Source: Acidobacteriaceae bacterium
GTDB lineage: Bacteria > Acidobacteriota > Terriglobia > Terriglobales > Acidobacteriaceae
Length of the DNA stretch: 5,626 nucleotides
NCBI GenBank assembly: GCA_003164255.1
Contig: PLST01000194.1
Coordinates: forward strand, 7,753 to 13,378
Direction: 5' to 3'
The notes below the pieces were generated by a model that was not told the DNA's origin, searched no databases, and was given only the letters and a program-made list of their open reading frames with translations. Each line of letters starts with the position of its first letter. The stretch's first letter is position 1. Made by a program: the position numbers and the translations under genes. This document shows positions 1 through 5,626 of the stretch, piece after piece.

Positions 1-18
1 GCCGGACTGCGGCCAAAT

Positions 19-1374
19 CTAAAAAGACTTGCGTCGTTCAGTCAGATCGTGCGAAATGGTCAGGTTCAGCTTCATGCTGATCCCGTAGAAGAGCAAGCAA
101 ACGGCGGCGGCAAGAAACGCCGCGCCGGAATAGACCGAGGCGGTGAGGCGAATCCCCTCAAGCGCGTGGGCAGATTGGACGGCGGCTGTTGAGGAGTAGC
201 CGTAGAGACCGAGCAGCCAACTTGCGACGGCGCCTCCCAACGCGACGCCGACCCAAAGCGCAAAAACGACTGCAGAGGTGACTGTTGCGGTGGCGCGGCG
301 GCCCGTCTTCCACTCTCCGAAGTCCGCGACGTCGCCCATCATGGACCAGAGCACAGGGCCGGAGCAGCCGTAGACGAACTGGCGCACAACCTCAAGAGTG
401 ATGATAGGCACGGTAGCCGTGGGCGGAAAGAAATAAAGGGCGATGCAGAAGAGTCCGGTGAGCAGCATGCTCCAGAAGAAGAGCGTTCGCTTTCCCATCT
501 TTTTAACCAGAGCCGTGGAACAGGCCACGCCGGCCAAAAGCGAGATCAATCCGAAGCCGTTAAACCAACTGAAGATCAGCCGGTTACCGGCACAGTTTTC
601 AAAGTAGGGCAGCATCACGTTGCCGCGGATGAGCAGCGCGGTGAAGTAAAAGACGGTGACGAGGAAGAGCGTGACCCAAGGGCCGTTGTGCATGAGGTCG
701 CGGAGGTCGCCGCCCACTGAAGTTTGCTGGCGAGCGTCAGGCTGAATCCGCTCTTTAGTAACAGCAAACGCAATCAGGAAGAGCACGATGGAAAGCGAGA
801 GGAAGCTGCCCATGGTCAACTGGTAGCCCCGCGCGCTGTTGTTGCCACCCAGAAACTTGACCATGGGAACGGCCAGGCTTCCGACAATGAAGCCAGCGGT
901 ATTGGCAAACATTTGCCGGTAGGTGGCGATGCTGTTGCGCTCGTTCGGATCATCGGTCATGACGCCGTTCAGCGAAGCATAGGGGACGTTGTTGGCCGCG
1001 TAGATGAGGCGCAGCAGCAGATAAGTGGACCAGGCGTAAACCAGTTTGCCCATGGGGCTGAAGTTGGGCGTGGTGAAGGTGAGAATGCCGATGACGCCGA
1101 AGGGGACCGATGTCCACAACAGCCATGGACGGAAGCGGCCCCATCGTGTCTGGGTGCGATCGGCAATGACGCCCATGACGGGATTGAAACAGGCCGAACT
1201 GAGGCCTACAACGAGGAACATGAGGCTGGTCTGCGCCGCCGTCAGGCCGTAAGTCTTGGTATAGAAATCGAGTTGCAGAGCCATCAACGCCTGAAAGACA
1301 AAATTCGCGGCCAGGTCGCCCAGACCGTAGCCAAATTTCTCTGAGAACGCTAGTCCCTTGACCTTGCCGCTCAT
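19..1374 (-). CDS. GPH-family sugar:cation symporter (MFS superfamily), probable xyloside importer
   Basis: Inner-membrane secondary transporter of the glycoside-pentoside-hexuronide (GPH) family, relatives of MelB, YicJ and XynB-linked permeases; it co-transports a sugar with H+ or Na+. Family marks, numbered from the chosen start (451 aa): GYGLGDLAANFVFQ at about 15-28 in the first membrane segment, the loop motif DRTQTRWGRFRPW at about 72-84, NVPYASL at about 129-135, and DVADFGEWKTGRRA near 348-361, typical of the loop between segments 10 and 11. About 12 hydrophobic segments and a length near the family norm indicate a complete gene, ending in TAG at 19-21. An in-frame ATG at 1446 would add 24 residues (basic, GRGRR), but it has no ribosome site. 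The ATG at 1374 has GAGAG at 1383-1387, 8 nt upstream, and begins just before the conserved EKFGYG motif. Substrate is inferred from the divergent GH52 beta-xylosidase neighbour: xylobiose or xylo-oligosaccharides. Family assignment is firm; substrate is not shown by sequence. Confidence 0.93.
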   Translation of the reverse strand: MSGKVKGLAFSEKFGYGLGDLAANFVFQALMALQLDFYTKTYGLTAAQTSLMFLVVGLSSACFNPVMGVIADRTQTRWGRFRPWLLWTSVPFGVIGILTFTTPNFSPMGKLVYAWSTYLLLRLIYAANNVPYASLNGVMTDDPNERNSIATYRQMFANTAGFIVGSLAVPMVKFLGGNNSARGYQLTMGSFLSLSIVLFLIAFAVTKERIQPDARQQTSVGGDLRDLMHNGPWVTLFLVTVFYFTALLIRGNVMLPYFENCAGNRLIFSWFNGFGLISLLAGVACSTALVKKMGKRTLFFWSMLLTGLFCIALYFFPPTATVPIITLEVVRQFVYGCSGPVLWSMMGDVADFGEWKTGRRATATVTSAVVFALWVGVALGGAVASWLLGLYGYSSTAAVQSAHALEGIRLTASVYSGAAFLAAAVCLLFYGISMKLNLTISHDLTERRKSF

Positions 1375-1558
1375 TGGTTTTTCTCTCTTTCCAAAATCCA
1401 GGCCAATTGATTTCAGCAGTCGCCTGCCCCGGCCAGGGCCTTCCATGGCGAACGTTCAGAGCAACCGCGCGCTCACCGGGATTCGACTGACAACTATATC
1501 GTTTTACTATTGGGTTTGGCGATAATAATACGCAAGGCGGCATGCGCCCGTGCGAGGG

Positions 1559-1564
1559 TATAAT
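1559..1564 (+). promoter_or_regulatory. Perfect TATAAT -10 hexamer for the beta-xylosidase gene
   Basis: The hexamer TATAAT matches the sigma-70 -10 consensus exactly and ends 18 nt before the GTG start at 1583. With usual spacing, transcription would begin near 1571, giving a leader of about 12 nt that still contains the GAGGA ribosome site. The -35 position (about 1536-1541, GGCGGC) is far from TTGACA, so the promoter would be weak or activator-dependent if real. Confidence 0.45.
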
Positions 1565-1571
1565 TCGCTGC

Positions 1572-1576
1572 GAGGA
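1572..1576 (+). promoter_or_regulatory. Ribosome binding site deciding the GTG start at 1583
   Basis: GAGGA lies 6 nt before GTG 1583, an ideal Shine-Dalgarno spacing. The alternative in-frame GTG at 1550 has only GC-rich sequence and no purine-rich site upstream, so this element favours 1583 as the start. Confidence 0.7.
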
Positions 1577-1582
1577 ACTACC

Positions 1583-3859
1583 GTGACCAAACGTGCATCT
1601 CTCGCCTGCCACGTCGGATTCAATGCTCAGCATTCGCCCATGGGCGCATTCATGAGCTTTACTTGCGGAAACTTTGGTACCCGTGGCGGCATCGGCCTGC
1701 AGATCGGGCAGCCCGGCGACCAGGAAGTATTCATCGGCTTTAAAGATGGGGATCGATACTCGGACGGCACGCTGAAGTGCCTGCCCTTCTATACGGCCGC
1801 AGTGAACCGGTCCGCCGATGCCTTTCTGGCGGAACAGGCCGGCCCCTCGGAGCAAAACGTGAAGCCCGATGCCGTGCCCTTCAAGGACAGCGAAATTGCG
1901 CGTTCCTACGGCTGGGCCAGCGACCAATGGGCAGCAGAAGGACTGAGCTTCACAGTCTATTCCCCTTTTGGAGCCATCCCCGATCCCTCGGTGGACAACG
2001 AACAGCGGATGCGCGCGAGTTTGCTGCCAGCGGTGATTGCCCGCCTCGAACTCGACAACACCACGGGCACCGCCACCAGGACCGCCATGTTCGCGCTCAA
2101 CCACGCGCGCCCCGGCAGCCGAACTCTGCGGGAGGATCTGGGAAGCGGGAGAGTCGGTTTTGCCTTCCGTCGCGAGGCCGGCGGCGCGGCGGAACTGCTG
2201 GATTTCACATCCTCTGAAGTTGGCGAGAAGATCGAAGGCGGGCCGTTTCTCTTTATGCGCTGGTCGGCCAGCGATGGCGTGAGGGAACGCCACAACCCGG
2301 TTCACCTGTTGGGCTCCTGCCCTGGTTTTGGATTTGAGGTGCCGGCGGGCAAGAAGTATGGAATCAACATCGCGCTCGGATCTTATCTTGAGGGCTTCCA
2401 GACCAACGGATTGAATGGCCGCTACCTGTATACGCGCTACTTCAACGGCCTCGCCGATGTGCTGAAGACCGCGCTCGACAACTCTGCCAGCATCATTGCC
2501 TCAGCGCAGGCGATTGACAGCAAACTGGACGCGGCAGCCGTTTCCGACGATCAGCGATTCCTCATCTCTCATGCCACACACAGCTACTACGGCAGCACCC
2601 AACTGCTCGAAATCGAAGGCGAGCCTTTCTGGGTTGTGAACGAGGGCGAGTACTGCATGATGAATACCCTCGACCTCTCCGTCGATCACGTGTTCTGGGA
2701 ACTCGAACACAACCCCTGGCTGGTCCGCAATCTGCTTGATAACTTTGTCCGCCTGTACAGCTATACCGACGAAGTGAAGGTCTACAAGTCGGACTTCGCA
2801 CCTTCAATCGAAACGGTCCAGGTAGATCCCTCTCAGACTCCGCCTCCGCCCGACGAAGCGCAGCTCAAACGCCCTTACGACACGAAGCCGGGCGGCATCA
2901 GCTTCTGCCACGACATGGGCGCGCATAACAATTTCTCTCCACAGGGCCGCAGCAGCTACGAACTCGCCAACCTGACTGGCTGCTTCAGCTACATGACGGT
3001 GGAGCAACTCTGCAACTGGGTTCTGACCGCCGGCTGCTACGTAGCCAAGACTCGCGATTTTGCGTGGCTCAAGAGAAACAAGCCGGTCGTGGACGCATGC
3101 CTGGCTAGCATGATCAACCGCAGTGGCGACGTGGGCTTTGCCCAGTTCGACAGCACCCGGTGCGCAGGAGGCCAGGAGATCACGACCTACGACTCGCTCG
3201 ATCACTCGCTGGCGCAGACCCGCAACAATATCTACATCGCCGTGAAGAGTTGGGCAACCTACTGGTCTCTTGCTCTCATGTTCCGCGAACTCGACGATGC
3301 GGCCAGCCAGGCTCACTGCAAGGAACTTGCCGCCAGGGTTGCCGCAGTCGTGTGCGACCAGGCGCAGGATGGCGTGCTGCCGGCGATCTTCGAGAAATCG
3401 AACCCCGGCTACTCTTCACGCATTCTGCCGGCGGTCGAGGGCTGCGTCTACCCACTTTATTTCGTCAAGACCGGCTTTGCCGGTTGCACGCTCGAGCAAA
3501 TCTACGAGACTGAGTCTGAAAAGCGGATGTTCGAAGTCCTCAAGGAGCACACCCGTAACCTGCTCCTTGATCCGGAAAGACGTAATCTGTTTCCCGATGG
3601 CGGCATCAAGCTCTCCTCGACGAGCAATAACTCGTGGATGAGCAAGATCTCCATCTTCATGCATGTGACGCGTCGAGTGTTCCATCTGGACGCCGACCCT
3701 CAGATCGCCGAGGTCTTTCGCCAGGCGGATGCTGCTCACGTCAAGTGGCAAACAGAAGGCAGTTCGTACTGGGCATGCTGTGACCAGATCGTCTCTGGAG
3801 AAGGCAAGGCGAGCCGCTACTATCCGCGGATCATCACGAGTGCGCTGTGGATGGAGTAA
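1583..3859 (+). CDS. Beta-xylosidase, glycoside hydrolase family 52
   Basis: Retaining exo-enzyme that removes xylose from the non-reducing end of xylobiose and xylo-oligosaccharides. The protein (758 aa from GTG 1583) aligns end to end with GH52 enzymes such as Geobacillus stearothermophilus XynB2: FNAQHSPMGAF near the N terminus, then SYYGSTQLLE, WVVNEGEY, PGGISFCHDMG, FDSTR, EITTYDSLD, FPDGGIKLSSTSNNSW and a C-terminal YYPR. The nucleophile corresponding to XynB2 Glu335 is Glu354 (codon 2642-2644, first Glu of VNEGEY). The acid/base corresponding to Asp495 is Asp537 (codon 3191-3193, in TTYDSLD). The family fold is an N-terminal beta-sandwich (roughly to residue 320) followed by an (alpha/alpha)6 barrel. 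There is no signal peptide and there are many cysteines, so it should act in the cytoplasm on imported substrate. It is longer than the roughly 705 aa relatives, mainly through a proline-rich insertion at about residues 395-435. It is divergent from a GPH symporter. Start chosen by GAGGA; GTG 1550 would add 11 residues. Confidence 0.95.
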   Translation: MTKRASLACHVGFNAQHSPMGAFMSFTCGNFGTRGGIGLQIGQPGDQEVFIGFKDGDRYSDGTLKCLPFYTAAVNRSADAFLAEQAGPSEQNVKPDAVPFKDSEIARSYGWASDQWAAEGLSFTVYSPFGAIPDPSVDNEQRMRASLLPAVIARLELDNTTGTATRTAMFALNHARPGSRTLREDLGSGRVGFAFRREAGGAAELLDFTSSEVGEKIEGGPFLFMRWSASDGVRERHNPVHLLGSCPGFGFEVPAGKKYGINIALGSYLEGFQTNGLNGRYLYTRYFNGLADVLKTALDNSASIIASAQAIDSKLDAAAVSDDQRFLISHATHSYYGSTQLLEIEGEPFWVVNEGEYCMMNTLDLSVDHVFWELEHNPWLVRNLLDNFVRLYSYTDEVKVYKSDFAPSIETVQVDPSQTPPPPDEAQLKRPYDTKPGGISFCHDMGAHNNFSPQGRSSYELANLTGCFSYMTVEQLCNWVLTAGCYVAKTRDFAWLKRNKPVVDACLASMINRSGDVGFAQFDSTRCAGGQEITTYDSLDHSLAQTRNNIYIAVKSWATYWSLALMFRELDDAASQAHCKELAARVAAVVCDQAQDGVLPAIFEKSNPGYSSRILPAVEGCVYPLYFVKTGFAGCTLEQIYETESEKRMFEVLKEHTRNLLLDPERRNLFPDGGIKLSSTSNNSWMSKISIFMHVTRRVFHLDADPQIAEVFRQADAAHVKWQTEGSSYWACCDQIVSGEGKASRYYPRIITSALWME

Positions 3860-4180
3860 TGAAGTCAACCTGCAGGGAAGAGTGCGCCGCTGGTAACCGG
3901 CATTCCGGAAACTGACCAGTTTCGGGTTCATTGACTTCGAAAAGACGGTAGATCAGGATGCCGACTCCTTTGCGAGAAGAGGAAGGCAACACGGCAGCCG
4001 CATTACACGCGAGTGGCTGACCGGTTCTGTGTAGTCGCTGGAAGCCACGCACGCTGAGAAGACAACATGCCCGGGAACCGGGAGATCTCCAACACGCCTT
4101 CGGCGGTTTGCGAAGGCCGGTCAGTGAAGGCGATAAGCCGAACGACGGACATGCACGTGCTGGAGAAGCCGGACTGCGCC
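3860..4180. other. Intergenic gap between convergent genes, no convincing gene
   Basis: This stretch of 321 bp separates the stop codons of the xylosidase and the glycosyltransferase. Apart from the stem-loop at 3905-3926 it holds only small hairpins (CCCGG/CCGGG at 4070-4082; CGCC/GGCG at 4095-4105) and a GGAGATCTCC palindrome at 4081-4090. Reading frames across it give low-complexity products rich in Arg, Ser and Pro, with no recognisable domain. No tRNA or known RNA motif was seen. Confidence 0.6.
3905..3926. terminator. Stem-loop downstream of the beta-xylosidase, possible terminator
   Basis: The stem is GAAACT (3908-3913) pairing with AGTTTC (3918-3923) around a GACC loop. It is extended past one G/G mismatch by CC (3905-3906) with GG (3925-3926). 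It starts 45 nt after the xylosidase stop. No proper T-tract follows on the plus strand (TTCATTG), so it may be a weak terminator or an mRNA 3'-end stabilising hairpin. Confidence 0.35.
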
Positions 4181-5626
4181 CTATTTCTTGGCCTTTGCAG
4201 CACTTGCTTGTTTCTGCGTCTCCGCTCCCCATGCCATCATGCGATCCCAGGTCGGCTGAAGCTGTTGTGGATCGCGGATACTGGTGAGAAACATGAGACG
4301 CATGTCTCCAGGAAAGGGAGTGTTTGCAAAACTGCGATAGTTTTCAGGCAATGGTGGCCCGCCAGAAGTTCCCGCCAGAGGAATCGCGGGCGGGAGTTGA
4401 AAGGCATACATGCTGCCGCCTGCCAGGGCCTGGTGCGGATACTGCAACAGCCAGGTGCAGTTGTGACTTTCCTGAATCAGGTCGGCGGAGACAATTGCCC
4501 ACTGGCCACCATCTTGCGGCGCAGCCTGCTGGCAATTCCAAAATTGCGCTTCAGGAACGTAGACGGTTGGATCGGAAAACGCATATGGATCGATCCAGAC
4601 GTGTGTCAGACCGCGTTGCCGCACGAAATTCTCGACTTCGAGAAGGCCCTGGTTCCAATCGAGATTGGAATCGGCCACCAAGAGATAGCCTGGACGACCG
4701 CCGCTCAATGAGTTCAAGAACGGAAGGTAGTAGGGATAGGCGCGAACAGCGGTGGCAACCGATGCCAGTGCCAATGCGACCGTGAGCCAGACGCCGGCGC
4801 GGGCGGCAGGCCAGCCAGAACTTCGCAGTTGATTGAGGGCTCGCGGTAGCGGCGCCAGCATAAGGATGAGCAGCGCGATGGAGACAGAGAAGTGGCGGAT
4901 GCTGATCTGGAATCGGCTGAGCATGCACGCGCAAGTGAAAACCACAAGGAAAACCCACACTGCCCGCCATTGCAATTGCAGTCCTTCAGGTATTACAGCG
5001 AGGTGTACCGGACGAAGTTTTAGTACGAGGCCAGCGAGCATCGCGAGAAGGAGCAGGAGGAGGAAGACTAACGGGGACTTCAACAAGAACAGGAGCGGGA
5101 AGAAGAACCAAACGCCATGGGGGTATGTGTGCCCCAGAATGAAGGCAGGTGCTTTCGCGGTAAAGGTGAAGATGGCCAGGCCACGCAGGTAGATCCAGGG
5201 AGGCATGAGCAGTCTGCGCAGGAGCAGCGACGCCATGTTATGCCCGAGAACGGCCAGCGAGTCGGTTGGCTCATTCCACGAGAGGACAAAGTAGACGGCA
5301 TAGACGACCAGAGCGGCGAAAAAGGTGCCCTTGGCGAGACTCCGCCAGCGCAAACGACGCCATGCCCGAAGCTCCGCCTTATCTGCCGGTTGTTGCAGCG
5401 CCGGACGCCAGCGGAGGCTGAGAATAAATGCGGCAAAACAGAAGAAGAGAAGCCCGGCAGAAAACTTCGACAGCAGTGCCCCGCCAAAGGCGAGGCCGAA
5501 CCGCAGAACTGTGCCACGCGACGGCGTCCGCCACATGCCCGCAAAGGCCCACAACGTGAGCAGGACGAACAACGTGATTGCAATGTCGGTCAGGACTAAG
5601 GGGCCGAACGCGAGCATGACCGGCAT
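4181..5626 (-). CDS. GT39-like membrane glycosyltransferase, C-terminal part (5' end outside window)
   Basis: Polytopic GT-C type enzyme of the PMT/ArnT-like superfamily (glycosyltransferase family 39 protein). Such enzymes move a sugar from a polyprenyl-phosphate donor to an envelope acceptor on the outer face of the inner membrane. The visible 481 residues start inside a membrane segment with LTDIAITLF (12-20), a family motif that normally follows several N-terminal segments. The Met at the window edge is therefore internal and the gene is cut. Other marks: ALLSKFSAGLL (50-60), FPLLFLLKSPLVFLL (176-190), ISIRHF (241-246) and PYYLPFLNSLSGG (298-310). The next is DSNLDWNQGL (319-328), close to the usual DSNLDWGQDL. 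About 7-9 hydrophobic segments precede a soluble, presumably periplasmic region from about residue 300 with two cysteines (365, 390). The tail is Ala/Lys-rich (AAKAKK) before TAG at 4181-4183. The first-loop catalytic acid would lie outside the window. The acceptor is unknown and no link to the xyloside genes is evident. Confidence 0.88.
   Translation of the reverse strand: MPVMLAFGPLVLTDIAITLFVLLTLWAFAGMWRTPSRGTVLRFGLAFGGALLSKFSAGLLFFCFAAFILSLRWRPALQQPADKAELRAWRRLRWRSLAKGTFFAALVVYAVYFVLSWNEPTDSLAVLGHNMASLLLRRLLMPPWIYLRGLAIFTFTAKAPAFILGHTYPHGVWFFFPLLFLLKSPLVFLLLLLLAMLAGLVLKLRPVHLAVIPEGLQLQWRAVWVFLVVFTCACMLSRFQISIRHFSVSIALLILMLAPLPRALNQLRSSGWPAARAGVWLTVALALASVATAVRAYPYYLPFLNSLSGGRPGYLLVADSNLDWNQGLLEVENFVRQRGLTHVWIDPYAFSDPTVYVPEAQFWNCQQAAPQDGGQWAIVSADLIQESHNCTWLLQYPHQALAGGSMYAFQLPPAIPLAGTSGGPPLPENYRSFANTPFPGDMRLMFLTSIRDPQQLQPTWDRMMAWGAETQKQASAAKAKK

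Larger units (their letters stand above)
1375..1582. promoter_or_regulatory. Divergent control region between transporter and beta-xylosidase
   Basis: About 208 bp separates the start codons of the divergently read symporter and xylosidase genes, so both promoters must lie here or inside the neighbouring gene. The stretch 1490-1530 is AT-rich compared with its surroundings. It contains a TATAGT hexamer on the minus strand (1493-1498), a possible -10 for the symporter, but I find no good -35 partner for it. GAACGTTC at 1450-1457 is a short perfect palindrome. No strong long inverted repeat of the LacI, ROK or XylR operator type is visible. Co-regulation by a xylose or xyloside-responsive regulator is inferred from the layout only. 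Confidence 0.5.

Noticed and set aside
724..1344. A 206-codon plus-strand frame antisense to the symporter
   Set aside because: Its composition is that of an antisense shadow (rich in Gly, Glu, Gln, Ala and Arg, with no domain), and it lies wholly within a confident gene.
950..2305. A 451-codon open frame on the minus strand running through the control region and antisense to the xylosidase
   Set aside because: It overlaps two well-supported genes, its product has no recognisable domain, and part of it is simply the symporter read in another frame. Long shadow frames are expected in GC-rich coding DNA.
3924..4040. T-loop-like GGTTC strings that might mark a tRNA
   Set aside because: No matching acceptor, D or anticodon stems can be drawn around them on either strand.
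4070..4105. Small hairpins (CCCGG/CCGGG and CGCC/GGCG) as a terminator for the GT39-like gene
   Set aside because: The stems have only 4-5 bp, there is no T-tract on the minus strand, and they lie about 75-110 nt beyond the stop.
4168..4178. GCCGGACTGCG repeated at 1-11 and 4168-4178, each just past the stop of a minus-strand gene
   Set aside because: An 11-base match is expected a few times by chance in a window this size. The distances to the two stops differ and the match does not extend.
3834..4232. A 132-codon minus-strand frame covering the gap
   Set aside because: It overlaps both neighbouring gene ends and has a low-complexity product with no recognisable domain and no ribosome site of note.
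4067..4711. A 214-codon plus-strand frame beginning in the gap with a GAGAAG sequence upstream of ATG
   Set aside because: Most of it is antisense to the GT39-like gene and its product shows no family motif; the ribosome-site-like sequence alone is not enough.

Overview
The window looks like a piece of a moderately GC-rich Gram-negative chromosome, most likely from an Acidobacteriota (Terriglobia-type) genome. That assignment is an inference from gene style: a long GT39-like membrane glycosyltransferase with a family-typical periplasmic C-terminal part, next to plant-polysaccharide sugar-use genes. No rRNA or other marker fixes the taxon. There are three protein-coding genes, no RNA genes, no mobile elements and no CRISPR.

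Layout: (1) positions 19-1374, minus strand, a GPH-family (MelB/YicJ-like) sugar:cation symporter. (2) positions 1375-1582, a divergent control region of about 208 bp. It holds a perfect TATAAT hexamer and a clear Shine-Dalgarno for the plus-strand gene, and a purine-rich ribosome site for the minus-strand gene. (3) positions 1583-3859, plus strand, a GH52 beta-xylosidase without a signal peptide, with both catalytic residues of the family present. (4) positions 3860-4180, a gap of about 320 bp between convergent genes that holds one good stem-loop and no convincing gene. (5) positions 4181-5626, minus strand, the C-terminal 481 residues of a GT39-like polytopic glycosyltransferase whose start lies beyond the window.

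The first two genes make a sensible unit. The symporter would bring short beta-xylosides such as xylobiose or xylo-oligosaccharides into the cytoplasm. The cytoplasmic GH52 enzyme would then release xylose from their non-reducing ends. They are transcribed divergently from one short region, which fits shared control, although no regulator gene is in the window. The third gene is probably unrelated (cell-envelope glycan or lipid modification).

I do not see an undescribed system here. The points most worth a second look are the GH52 enzyme in a probably non-Firmicute host, a long proline-rich insertion between its two catalytic residues, and the arrangement of its promoter and start codon.
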